This document shows, in pieces, positions 41,251-49,547 of a stretch of 64,000 nt of DNA. A program made the position numbers and the translations under genes. The number at the start of each line of letters is the position of its first letter. Position 1 is the stretch's first letter. The notes beneath the pieces were generated by a model. That model was not told where the DNA came from and searched no databases. It worked only from the letters and a program-made list of their open reading frames with translations. The DNA is taken from positions 1 to 64,000 of the forward strand of contig NZ_JBARWZ010000120.1 in NCBI RefSeq assembly GCF_049647105.1, in the 5' to 3' direction. This DNA is from Actinophytocola sp049647105. GTDB taxonomy: Bacteria; Actinomycetota; Actinomycetes; Mycobacteriales; Pseudonocardiaceae.

Positions 41251-42147
41251 ATGGCGCGAGCGCTGCAACCCAAGGACCGGGACGTCACCGCAGAGCGGCT
41301 GCTCGACTCGTCCATGCGCAACTCCTACGACCCCGATGTGGACATCGACTGGGATGCGCCACTGGTCGAGGGCAAGGCCTTCATGCCGGAGGAACGGGTG
41401 TCGCTGTACGGCACCCACCTGTGGGACCGGCTGACCCCGGAGCAGCGGCTGGAGCTGTCGAAGCACGAGATCGGCAGCATCACCAGCGTCGGGCTGTGGA
41501 CCGAGATCGTGCTGATGCAGCTGCTCGCCCGGTATGCGGCCGACCTGGACCCGCGCAGCCCGCACACGCACTACGCGCTGACCGAGATCGGCGACGAGAC
41601 CAGGCACGCGATCATGTTCGGCAAGGGCATCGCGCGGCTCGGGCTGCCCGCCTACGGCCCGCCGCGGGTGGTGCGGGTGCCTGCGAAGGTGTTCGGCGCG
41701 GTCATCGGCGGCCCCGCGATGTTCGCGTCGGTGCTGGTCGTCGAGGAGACCACGGACCGGCTGCAGCGCTCGATGCTCGACGACGAGCGCGTCCAGCCGA
41801 TGATCCGCATGATCAACCGGATCCACGTGGTGGAGGAGGCCAGGCACGTCCGGTACGCGCGCGAGGAGTTGGTGCGCGGCCTCGAGAAGCTGGGCAGGGC
41901 CGCGCTGGAGGTGCACCGCCTGGTGACGGCGGTGGTCGCGGCGACGGTGATGGACATCCTCGTGCACCCCGGCTCGTACGCGGCGGTGGGCCTCGACCCG
42001 CGCGAGGCACGGAAGGTGGCGCTGGCGAACCCGCACCACCACGAGTCACGCCGGTGGATGGCGGAGAAGATCGTGGCGTTCCTCGACGAGGTCGGCATGA
42101 TCGGCGGCCCGTCGAAGGCCATCTGGAAACGCGCCCATCTCATTTAA
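41251..42147 (+). CDS. AurF-family di-iron oxygenase
   Basis: A 298-residue helical protein of the AurF (p-aminobenzoate N-oxygenase) family. All metal ligands of the family can be placed: E in LWTEIVLMQ, E and H in GDETRHAIMF, E in VVEETTDR, and the HxxxExxH motif in IHVVEEARHVRY (about 190-200). AurF-type enzymes oxidise aryl- or alkyl-amines to hydroxylamines or nitro compounds; stand-alone genomic members have unknown substrates. GGAGGA precedes ATG 41251. The TetR gene and dyad upstream suggest substrate-induced expression. No biosynthetic cluster surrounds it. Confidence 0.87.
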   Translation: MARALQPKDRDVTAERLLDSSMRNSYDPDVDIDWDAPLVEGKAFMPEERVSLYGTHLWDRLTPEQRLELSKHEIGSITSVGLWTEIVLMQLLARYAADLDPRSPHTHYALTEIGDETRHAIMFGKGIARLGLPAYGPPRVVRVPAKVFGAVIGGPAMFASVLVVEETTDRLQRSMLDDERVQPMIRMINRIHVVEEARHVRYAREELVRGLEKLGRAALEVHRLVTAVVAATVMDILVHPGSYAAVGLDPREARKVALANPHHHESRRWMAEKIVAFLDEVGMIGGPSKAIWKRAHLI

Positions 42148-42178
42148 TGGGTTGGTTCCGTTCCCTACTCTTGAACTC

Positions 42179-43357
42179 ATGGCAGCGACCACGATTTCAG
42201 GAAAGCACGTCGACATTCGCATGTGGACCCGGCCGGAGACGGTCGAGGAACAGGCGATGCGGCAGCTCCAGAACATCGCCGCGCTGCCGTGGACCTTCAA
42301 GCACGTCGCCGTCATGCCGGACGTGCACTACGGGAAGGGCGCCACGGTCGGCTCGGTGATCGCGATGCGTGACGCCGTGTCCCCGGCCGCCGTCGGGGTG
42401 GACATCGGCTGCGGCATGACCGCGGTCCGTACCTCACTGCGCGCGGCCGATCTCCCGGATGACCTGCGGCGCCTGCGTTCCGAGCTGGAGCGCGCGGTCC
42501 CGGTCGGCTTCGGCCAGCACCGCGCGACCGCGTTCTCCGACCGCGACGCGGCCGACTGGGACACGTTCTGGCGCGGCTTCGAGCACCTGACCTCCTCGGT
42601 GAAGGCGAACTCCGCCAAGGCACTGCACCAGATGGGCACCCTCGGCGGCGGCAACCACTTCATCGAGATCTGTCTCGACACGGACGGCGACGTGTGGGTG
42701 ATGCTGCACTCGGGTAGCCGCGGCATCGGCAACCTGCTCGCGCAGCACCACATCGAGGTGGCGCGCGGTCTGGCGCACAACGAGTCCCTGCCGGACCCGG
42801 ACCTTGCGGTGTTCCTCGCGAACACCAGGGAGATGAAGGAGTACCGCCACGACCTGTTCTGGGCACAGGACTACGCCCGCCGCAACCGGGCGGTGATGCT
42901 CCGGCTGATCTGCGACGTGCTACGCAAGCAGTTCCCTCGGGTCAGGTTCGAGGAGCCGATCTCGGCGCACCACAACTACGTCGCCGAGGAGACCCACTTC
43001 GGCGAGGAGGTTCTGGTGACCCGCAAGGGCGCGATCCGCGCGGGCCGGGGCGACATGGGCATCATCCCGGGCTCGATGGGCACGGGGTCCTACATCGTGC
43101 GGGGCCTCGGCAACCCGGACTCGTTCGAGTCGGCGTCCCACGGCGCCGGACGCCGGATGTCCAGGAACAAGGCCCGCAAGCGGTTCACCGCCGAGGACCT
43201 GGCCACCCAGACCGCTGGCGTCGAGTGCCGCAAGGACAACGGCGTCGTGGACGAGATCCCGGCCGCGTACAAGGACATCGACGAAGTGATCCGCAACCAG
43301 GCCGACCTGGTGGAGGTCGTGGCGAAGCTGAAGCAGGTCGTCTGCGTCAAGGGCTGA
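42179..43357 (+). CDS. rtcB: RtcB-family RNA ligase
   Basis: A 392-residue GTP-dependent 3'-phosphate RNA ligase. Metal- and GTP-site motifs are conserved: VGVDIGCGMTAV (Asp and Cys), GGGNHFIEI (Asn-His), MLHSGSRGIGN, ISAHHNYV, PGSMGTGSYIV, and the guanylylated histidine in SASHGAGRRMSRNKA. RtcB repairs tRNA or rRNA breaks. No archease, RtcA or RtcR gene is nearby, so an rtc operon is absent. ATG 42179 follows TACTCT by seven bases with no Shine-Dalgarno, so it is probably leaderless. A strong terminator follows. Confidence 0.95.
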   Translation: MAATTISGKHVDIRMWTRPETVEEQAMRQLQNIAALPWTFKHVAVMPDVHYGKGATVGSVIAMRDAVSPAAVGVDIGCGMTAVRTSLRAADLPDDLRRLRSELERAVPVGFGQHRATAFSDRDAADWDTFWRGFEHLTSSVKANSAKALHQMGTLGGGNHFIEICLDTDGDVWVMLHSGSRGIGNLLAQHHIEVARGLAHNESLPDPDLAVFLANTREMKEYRHDLFWAQDYARRNRAVMLRLICDVLRKQFPRVRFEEPISAHHNYVAEETHFGEEVLVTRKGAIRAGRGDMGIIPGSMGTGSYIVRGLGNPDSFESASHGAGRRMSRNKARKRFTAEDLATQTAGVECRKDNGVVDEIPAAYKDIDEVIRNQADLVEVVAKLKQVVCVKG

Positions 43358-43365
43358 AACCGAAT

Positions 43366-43400
43366 GGCGCGTCCGGGACAGCGAGCGTCCCGAACGCGCC
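43366..43400. terminator. Hairpin between rtcB and VIT/VWA gene
   Basis: GGCGCGTCCGGGAC (43366-43379) pairs with GTCCCGAACGCGCC (43387-43400) at 13 of 14 positions around a 7-base loop, followed by TTT. Convergent genes on both sides. Confidence 0.8.
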
Positions 43401-43411
43401 TTTCGCCCGTG

Positions 43412-45835
43412 TCAGCGTTTCCAGAACGCGCGGCGGGGTTTGGTGTGGCCGCCGTTCGCCAGGGACTCCAGCGTGGTGATCGCCTGCTGCCAGCGGCGGT
43501 CGACGTCGGCCGGGTCCGAGGTGGGGACGGCCAGTTCCGTCGACAGGGTGCCAAGCGCGGTGCGCGCGTCCTGCGGTTCGTTGTTCTGCTGCCACACCGT
43601 CAGCAGGACCCGGATCCGTTCCGACAGCGCGGCCAGCAGGCCCGCTCGCAGCCACACGTCCTGGCCCTCGTTGCCGCGCAGGCGTGTCAGCTCCTCCCGC
43701 ACGAACGTTGCCAGCGATTCGCCGTCGCCCGGAGCGGGCACGGGTGGTGCCGGCGTCGGGCGGGCGGCCCGCTTGCGTGGCGCCGCCGATCCTGGCCTCG
43801 GGGCGGCGGCGCGTGGGGCAGGCATCGGCATGCCCGGTGCGGGGCTGCCGAAGGCGTCGCCGGGAGGTGCGCTGAAGGTGGCCTGGCCGTAGCCGCCTCC
43901 GGCCAGGCCGAGATTGGTCGCCGCGCCGAAGACCGGCATGGCCGCCTGCATTGCCGGGGCGCCGCCCAGGGCAGGGGCATCCCAGCCGCTCGGGAGGTCC
44001 ACCGGCTGCGTGACCTGGCGGGTGTTGCCGCCCTCGTTCACCACTCGCTGGTCGACCGCCACGAACGCGGTGAACCGCGACAGCACGCCGAACTTCAGTG
44101 ACGTCTCGACGATGCGGTCTTCCAGCGAGGTCTGGCCGGTGACGTACTTGTCCTCGAGGTCGCGGATGCTCGCTCGCGCCCACAGGGCCGCGAGGGCCGG
44201 GTTGTCGCTGTGGGTGGCCGTGAGCGTCGCCAGAAGGTCCGGCAGGCCGCTCACCGTCACCGCGCCGTGCGGCGAGCCCGAGTAGCGGCCCATCACCACC
44301 ACGGGCGCGCCAGGGAACACGTCCGGGAGCGGCGCGGGTGCCAGCGTCGCCGCGTCCACCGCCAGCCCGTCCTGCGTGACCCGCAGTTCCGTTACCAGCG
44401 GGTGGCCGATCCTGCGGTGGATGTTGTGCATCGCCTCGTCGAAGCGGTCCTCGGACTCCACCAGCTCGCAGCGGCCCCGCGAACCCGCGAGCCGCTGCAG
44501 GAAGCCCTCGTTGACCGCCCTGTCGATGCCCACCGTGTGTACGCGGACGTCGGTCAGTTTCGGCGACAGCTCGTGCAGGAGCTGGTCCTCGTTGCCGATC
44601 TGGCCGTCCGTGACCAGCACGAGGACGCGTTCATGGCCCGCGTTCTCGCGCAGAAGGTCGGCCGCGCGGCGCAGCGGGGACAGCATCTCGGTGCCGCCTC
44701 GCGCGTCCAGGGTCGCCAGGAACTCCACCGCGCGGAAACGGTTGCGGTCCGTCGCCTCCGCCAGCAGGTTCGGCAGGCCGGGCGGGGTGTCGATCTGGTG
44801 GTCGAACGCCAGTACGGCGAACCGGTCGGCACCACCGAGCGTGTCGATGATCCTGGCCGCCGCCCGCCGGGCCGCGACCATCTTCCAGCCACCCATGGAG
44901 CCGGAACGATCCAGGACCAGCACCACGTCGCGGCCACGCTCCGGCGCCGCACCCGTGGGAGGCAGCACGGTCAGCGCGAACGTGCCGCCCTGTTCGTCCT
45001 GGTCCGGCAGGACCGCGAGCGCGGTGCTCACCGCCGACTCGTCGCCGACCGTCAACCGCAACAGGAAGTCGCGGTCGGCGCGCTCGCCGGGGTTCAGCCG
45101 GATCCGCATGCCGCCCGGGGTGTCCTCGGTCGCGGTGGCGTGCAGGCTCGAGCGCACCCCCGCCAGCGGAAGACCGGCCGCGTCGACGTCCACCTCCAGC
45201 GAGAGGCCGACCGGGTTGGGAAAGCCGGGGAGCAGCACCGGCGGCGAGATGCGGGACGCGTCGGGCACCTCGTTGGTGTCCATGGCGGTGCCGTCACCCA
45301 CCTGCTCGCCGTCCACCGGCTGGCCGGGGATGTACTTCGGCGCCACCACCAGCGGGAACCGGTACGTGGCCTCGCCGTCCTCGTAGGACAGCGCACCGGC
45401 CAGCGTCAGGTGCACGGTCACCCGCTCGCCGGGCAGGATGTTGCCGACGCGCATGGTGAACACGCCCGGCCGCTCCTCTTCGGCGATCGACGCACGCTTG
45501 CCCTCCTGGATCGCCTGGTCGTAGGTGGCGCGTGCCTCGCCGCGCTCCTTCAGCACGCCTTCGACGACCCGGCCGTCGGCCGCCATGCGCATCGCCGTGA
45601 CGGCCGCGCGTGGCGGCAGCGGGAAGACGTACGTGGCCTCGAGCGGCTCGTCGTAGGAGTTGCGGAAGCCCTGCGTCAGCTCGGTGTGCGACGCGAGGCC
45701 GGTGATCCTGGCGCGGACGTCGATCGACTCCAGCGGCAGGTTGCCGTGCTTGGTCCGCAGGCAGCCGAGCCCGTCGTCGTCGGTCGGCCGGGCGGCCACC
45801 TCCGCCTGGTCGATCAACTCGATGTCGGTGCTCAT
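43412..45835 (-). CDS. VIT and von Willebrand A domain protein
   Basis: An 807-residue protein without signal peptide. A VIT domain fills about residues 10-145 (SHTELTQGFRNSYDEPLEAT, YVFPLPPRAAVTAMRM), then a VWA domain (about 300-470) with an intact MIDAS motif DRSGSMGG, TEML (the conserved Thr) and VTDGQIGNE. A helical/beta region follows, then a long Ala/Pro/Gly-rich linker (about 615-715) and a C-terminal helical part ending in KPRRAFWKR. VIT/VWA proteins are thought to act as metal-dependent adaptors; this one looks cytoplasmic. Overlaps the MerR gene by four bases. Confidence 0.88.
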   Translation of the reverse strand: MSTDIELIDQAEVAARPTDDDGLGCLRTKHGNLPLESIDVRARITGLASHTELTQGFRNSYDEPLEATYVFPLPPRAAVTAMRMAADGRVVEGVLKERGEARATYDQAIQEGKRASIAEEERPGVFTMRVGNILPGERVTVHLTLAGALSYEDGEATYRFPLVVAPKYIPGQPVDGEQVGDGTAMDTNEVPDASRISPPVLLPGFPNPVGLSLEVDVDAAGLPLAGVRSSLHATATEDTPGGMRIRLNPGERADRDFLLRLTVGDESAVSTALAVLPDQDEQGGTFALTVLPPTGAAPERGRDVVLVLDRSGSMGGWKMVAARRAAARIIDTLGGADRFAVLAFDHQIDTPPGLPNLLAEATDRNRFRAVEFLATLDARGGTEMLSPLRRAADLLRENAGHERVLVLVTDGQIGNEDQLLHELSPKLTDVRVHTVGIDRAVNEGFLQRLAGSRGRCELVESEDRFDEAMHNIHRRIGHPLVTELRVTQDGLAVDAATLAPAPLPDVFPGAPVVVMGRYSGSPHGAVTVSGLPDLLATLTATHSDNPALAALWARASIRDLEDKYVTGQTSLEDRIVETSLKFGVLSRFTAFVAVDQRVVNEGGNTRQVTQPVDLPSGWDAPALGGAPAMQAAMPVFGAATNLGLAGGGYGQATFSAPPGDAFGSPAPGMPMPAPRAAAPRPGSAAPRKRAARPTPAPPVPAPGDGESLATFVREELTRLRGNEGQDVWLRAGLLAALSERIRVLLTVWQQNNEPQDARTALGTLSTELAVPTSDPADVDRRWQQAITTLESLANGGHTKPRRAFWKR

Positions 45836-46377
45836 CGGCGTTCCTTTCGTGGGGTCAGACCGAGCCGCTCGAGCGCGTCGAGCAGTGGTGCCGCGGCCGT
45901 GGTCAGTTCCGCGATGTCGGCGTGGTCGAGATTTCTGGTGACACCGTCCAGCACTACCGTGACAGTGTCATCGATACGGAACGCAGGCACGACATTCGTG
46001 ACAGTGCCCGGTTCCGGCGCGTCGCCGTTCCGGCCGTGGCCGATGTCCACGGCGACGTTCGCCTTGACCTCGGCCAGGACGGTGAGCTCGGCGTTGGTGG
46101 CACCGAGCAGTCGCTCCTGCACCTCGGCCAGTGCCAGTCCCCGTGCCTGCAGCTTCTTGATGGCCGCCAGCTGCAGTGCGTGCCGCTCGCCGTACAGCGC
46201 GACCCGGCCCCGGGTGGCGAGCGGACGGTCGACGAGTCCGATGGTCGTGTACCACCGGATGGTCCGCCCGTTCGGCAGCTCACGGACCCGGCCGCTCCGC
46301 TGACCGTCGTAGTCATCGGCCAGGAGGTCGGCGACACGTTCCGAAAGCTGTTCGAGGGTGTACAGCTCGTCGCTCAT
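45832..46377 (-). CDS. MerR-family regulator
   Basis: A 181-residue regulator: N-terminal MerR-type HTH (about 5-80; LPNGRTIRWYTTIGLVDRPL, VALYGERHALQLAAIKKLQA) and a C-terminal part (about 110-180) of unknown type with two Val-rich strands. No metal-binding cysteines are seen. It is the first gene of an operon with the VIT/VWA gene, and TGACAGTG repeats upstream and inside its own coding sequence are probably its binding sites. Confidence 0.85.
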   Translation of the reverse strand: MSDELYTLEQLSERVADLLADDYDGQRSGRVRELPNGRTIRWYTTIGLVDRPLATRGRVALYGERHALQLAAIKKLQARGLALAEVQERLLGATNAELTVLAEVKANVAVDIGHGRNGDAPEPGTVTNVVPAFRIDDTVTVVLDGVTRNLDHADIAELTTAAAPLLDALERLGLTPRKERR

Positions 46378-46384
46378 GCGGCAA

Positions 46385-46411
46385 TGATGACAGTGTTTGA
46401 TGACAGTGTCA
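46385..46411 (-). promoter_or_regulatory. TGACAGTG repeats at the merR promoter
   Basis: TGATGACAGTGT occurs at 46385-46396 and 46398-46409, the second copy extending into palindrome TGACAGTGTCA (46401-46411). The same palindrome recurs at 45960-45970 inside the merR coding region, with a further half copy at about 45999-46006. Likely operator of the MerR protein. Confidence 0.6.
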
Positions 46412-46691
46412 AATTACCAGTGTCGCCGCTCGAGACCTACTGGGTAAGGCGGTACTCCACCCAGCGCAGCGCGGCGTTCGTCGATTCGGTACCGGGGCCT
46501 TGTCCTCGCTGATCAATCCTGAAAGCACGCTCACTCCGCATGGCGCGGAGCCGCTACGTCGTCGGCGCGCGGCGGTTCCTTGTAAGGGGTTGCGCGTGTC
46601 ACGACCCCAGGTCTGGGACCATCGGTGGTGCCCCGGGGAGGTGCGGCGGGTGGCGGAGCACGGGTTGAACCTGAGGAAGGGGGGATCGCCG
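46412..46691. other. Non-coding spacer
   Basis: About 280 bases between the merR promoter and the DUF4328 gene. I see no gene, tRNA or clear hairpin. It probably carries the DUF4328 promoter; GTG codons at 46596 and 46650 are alternative starts of that gene. Confidence 0.5.
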
Positions 46692-47375
46692 GTGGGTGAC
46701 ACGGAGCCGCGACCGTTGTTGGGTCTGGGCGTGGTGGCGTCGGTCCTGGTCGGCGTGGTCGCGGTCGGCAGGGCCGCGTTCGCGTGGTCGGTCTGGACCT
46801 ACTACCTGGACGCCGACGGCGGGGAACTGTCGTACTACGCTGCCAGGGACGTGCGGGAGTTACTCGATTTCGCCTTCTGGAGCGGGTTTCTTCTCGTCAC
46901 GGCGTCGGCTGTCGTGTTCCTGAGCTGGCTGTGGCGTGCGCGGGTGAACGCCGAGCTGATCTGCACGGCTCCGCACCGTCGCGGGCGCGAGTGGGTCGTG
47001 TGGTCCTGGTTCTGCCTCGGAGCGAACCTCTGGTACCCGTTCATGGTGTTGGACGACGTGTACCGCGCCAGCAGACCCGACACCCCGGCCAACGCGTCGA
47101 ACCTGCGCGACGAGGCACCGGGAAGCAATCTGCTCGGTCTGTGGGGACTGCTGTGGGCCGCCCTCCTCTGCGTCACAGCGCTTGAACTACTGCAACCCAG
47201 TCTCCCAAGCACCGACCCGCGCCAAGCCGCCATGGAATGGATCGCCATCGATACGGCGGTTACGGTCGCCGCCGCCATTCCCTTGACCCTTGTCATCCTC
47301 CGGATCAGCCGCTGGCAAGACGCCGAGACCGCCGCCCTGCAAGCCGCATCCGACGACACGCTCACCTCCGCGTGA
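46692..47375 (+). CDS. DUF4328 membrane protein
   Basis: A 227-residue protein with four predicted membrane helices (about 5-30, 50-75, 95-120, 155-180 and possibly a fifth near 195). FLSWLWRARVNAELIC and WSWFCLGANLWYPFMVLDDV match the conserved core of DUF4328, a family of actinobacterial membrane proteins of unknown role. GTG 46692 is chosen because AGGAAGGGGGG lies upstream; GTG 46650 with GGGGAGG is an alternative that adds 14 residues. Confidence 0.75.
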   Translation: MGDTEPRPLLGLGVVASVLVGVVAVGRAAFAWSVWTYYLDADGGELSYYAARDVRELLDFAFWSGFLLVTASAVVFLSWLWRARVNAELICTAPHRRGREWVVWSWFCLGANLWYPFMVLDDVYRASRPDTPANASNLRDEAPGSNLLGLWGLLWAALLCVTALELLQPSLPSTDPRQAAMEWIAIDTAVTVAAAIPLTLVILRISRWQDAETAALQAASDDTLTSA

Positions 47376-47562
47376 CGATCTGACGACGATCGCAGCTGAA
47401 CTCGCCGGCGACGCACCCAAAAGACAACCACCGCTAATCAACCAGGCGCGATGGAGGTCAGCGAGTAAGAACTTGGGCTGTGTTGAACCGGCATGCTGTC
47501 GAGGCTGAGTGACTGCTGAGCTGAGCAGATCCGCCGCTCACCCATCGTCCCGTCCGCTCAGG

Positions 47563-47968
47563 CCGACAGCCAGGCCGAGACCCGCGAAAAGCGGGGCGAC
47601 GCGCTCATGAAGAGGACAGACTGCCGCGTCATCGCGATTATTGGCGAGGAGGCTCCGCACCGTGAGCACGGTGGCCGGGAGGCACTGAAACACCAACTTG
47701 AGCGGCTGCTCAAGTTCGCGGACTTGGACCACGTGTCCATTCGTTTGTTCTGTACTCGGCGGGCGAGACGGCCGGGTTGTCCAACCCGTTCACCCTGCTT
47801 GCTGTCGACGCCGTGGACCTCCGCGTGGCCTACATGGAGTCGCTGACCGGTACGTCGTTCGTGAAGAACCTTGGCGCGCCGGTCGCGGCGTTCGAGGATG
47901 CGCAAGACCGCGCGCTGTCCGAGAAGGACTCCCGCGTACTACTGGAGAACCGAAGCAATGATCTCTGA
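47563..47968 (+). pseudogene. Truncated, frameshifted DUF5753 (Scr1-type) gene
   Basis: Frame one reads DSQAETREKRGDALMKRTDC, then IIGEEAPHREHGGREALKHQ and LERLLKFADLDHVSIR. After a one-base deletion near 47740-47750 the next frame continues VLYSAGETAGLSNPFTLLAV and ends ALSEKDSRVLLENRSNDL. This is the C-terminal DUF5753 sensor-like domain of Streptomyces-type HTH regulators. The N-terminal HTH half is missing, so the gene is a remnant. Confidence 0.7.
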
Positions 47969-48146
47969 CATGATCGTCGGCCCATGGCGCACGTCATCGG
48001 TGCCGGCGGCAACGCACAGTGTGTGGAGTGCGTCCCTACGGCACGCAAGGGCGCAGCCGTCCGCGACAGCAAGGCCCGCGAGGCTGGAGTTGTCTACTTC
48101 GGCCCCGAGGCATGGCAGGGCCTCCGCAAAGCTGCGAGGCAAGTAG
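47958..48146 (+). pseudogene. Frameshifted DUF397 gene
   Basis: Starts at ATG 47958, overlapping the DUF5753 end, and reads MISDMIVGPWRTSS, then a one-base deletion near 48000 shifts the frame. The adjacent frame carries GAGGNAQCVECVPTARKGAA, VRDSKAREAGVVYFGPEAWQ and GLRKAARQ, a complete DUF397 body. DUF397 genes normally follow DUF5753 regulators and the pair behaves toxin-antitoxin-like; both are broken here. Confidence 0.7.
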
Positions 48147-48154
48147 AAGCCCGT

Positions 48155-48505
48155 TCAGCCCCAGCCCAGTTCGTGCAGGCGGGCGTCGTCGATGCCGAAG
48201 TGGTGGGCGATCTCGTGTACGACCGTGACGGCGACTTCCTCGACCACGTCGTCCTCGGTCCGGCAGATGTCGAGGATGGCCTCGCGGTAGATGTTGATCG
48301 TGTCCGGCAGCACGCCGCCGTACTGCGACGTGCGTTCGGTCAGCGCGACGCCGTGGTAGAGGCCGAGAAGCGTCGGGTTCTCGGGGTTGCGGTCCTCGAC
48401 GAGGATCACCACGTTGTCCATGGCCCGCGCGAACTCTTCCGGGATGAGGTCGAGCGCGTCGCCGACCAGCTCTTCGAAACGCTGGCGGGTCATGGCGAAC
48501 GCCAC
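48155..48505 (-). CDS. Mini zinc metallopeptidase (zincin-like)
   Basis: A 116-residue minimal metalloprotease of the PF06262 family. The HEIAHHFGIDDARLHELGW stretch near the C terminus supplies HEXXH plus the downstream aspartate that is the third ligand. The upstream part is one helix and a short sheet (RFEELVGDALDLIPEEFARA). The substrate is unknown. GTG 48505 begins one base after the upstream gene's stop; ATG 48493 (MTRQRFEEL) is an equally good start. Confidence 0.87.
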   Translation of the reverse strand: MAFAMTRQRFEELVGDALDLIPEEFARAMDNVVILVEDRNPENPTLLGLYHGVALTERTSQYGGVLPDTINIYREAILDICRTEDDVVEEVAVTVVHEIAHHFGIDDARLHELGWG

Positions 48506-48506
48506 G

Positions 48507-49469
48507 TCAGCCGCCCGGCTTCGGGGTGGCCGGCGGTTTGGAGCTCACGGGCTGGGCCTTCACGCTGCCACGGACGGGGCGCAGTGTCTGGTCCGGTTCG
48601 AGCGCGCCGACCTTGCAGTCGACCTTCCGCGAGCCCGCGGTCCAGCTCTCCGCCTTCAGCGTGTCCGAGTACAGCGAGAGGCCCAGCGCTGCCAGGTCCT
48701 TGTTGCCCGAGTACTGCGCGGCCACCGGCGGGCAGAGGTCCACGGTCTTCTCGAGCTGCAGTGCCTCGTTCGGGTACTCGGCGGGGAACGTCTGCGACAG
48801 GTCGATGCTGCCGACGACCTCGTAGGAGTGCTCCTTGGCGCAGTCGACCGGGTCGCCGACCTCTTTCTTGTTCACCAGGGCGAAGCAGGTGCCAGGGTCG
48901 TGCACGTTGGACTGGTCCTGCTTGGCGGCGCTGCCCGTGGTGGACAGCAGGCGCTTGCCGGACGGGGTCACCCGCTGGAGGCCACAGCGCAGCTTGCGGT
49001 CGCCGTCACGCCACTGGTCGGCGTTGGGCTTGAGCGCACCGACGGTGTACTTGCCGAACGGGTCGAGCTTGCCACCCAGGTACCTGGTACCCACGGACGT
49101 GCACTTCTCCGTCACGATCTGCTGCCAGCCCTCGGCGTTCGGCGGCGGCGCGTCCCCGGGATAGTCCTTGCCGATGTCGACGTTGTCGGTCACCTCGAAG
49201 GTATGCGACTTCGCGCATGAAACCCGGCGCATGTTCTGAGGCGCGTCGTTCGGCCAGTCCAGGCAGGTGCCGCTTGGCGAGTCGAACGCCGCGGCGGCCT
49301 CTTCCGCCGCGGTGTCGGCCGCGCCCTTCACCGAGACCGGCCACGAGAACACCATGCTCATGCTGAGTACGGCCAGCGCCCCGACGAAGGCGCCCGCCAT
49401 CACCAACCGTGTTTTGAGCGTGCTCCTCCTGGAGCGCGACAACCCGACCCGTGCAGACATCACGTCCAT
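48507..49469 (-). CDS. Septum formation family protein
   Basis: A 320-residue membrane-anchored protein: basic N-terminal tail, one membrane helix (about 22-46), then two related extracytoplasmic modules (about 65-160 and 185-285). Each has a cysteine-bearing CLDWPND.../CFALVNK... start and the CAKSHTFEV / CAKEHSYEV motif typical of the Septum_form (PF13845) family. The tail is Pro/Lys-rich. The family name comes from a Mycobacterium protein; the role is uncertain. ATG 49469 is chosen; GTG 49487 and ATG 49460 are alternatives. Operon with the mini-metallopeptidase, divergent from serS. Confidence 0.8.
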   Translation of the reverse strand: MDVMSARVGLSRSRRSTLKTRLVMAGAFVGALAVLSMSMVFSWPVSVKGAADTAAEEAAAAFDSPSGTCLDWPNDAPQNMRRVSCAKSHTFEVTDNVDIGKDYPGDAPPPNAEGWQQIVTEKCTSVGTRYLGGKLDPFGKYTVGALKPNADQWRDGDRKLRCGLQRVTPSGKRLLSTTGSAAKQDQSNVHDPGTCFALVNKKEVGDPVDCAKEHSYEVVGSIDLSQTFPAEYPNEALQLEKTVDLCPPVAAQYSGNKDLAALGLSLYSDTLKAESWTAGSRKVDCKVGALEPDQTLRPVRGSVKAQPVSSKPPATPKPGG

Positions 49470-49547
49470 GATGCCAGCGTCACGCACGGTCGCACGGGCG
49501 GAATCGACTTGTGACGAGAAACAGGGTGGCGGCTACGCTCAGGGGCC

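Noticed and set aside
40490..42147. Biosynthetic gene cluster around the AurF-like gene
   Set aside because: No polyketide, peptide synthetase or tailoring genes occur nearby.
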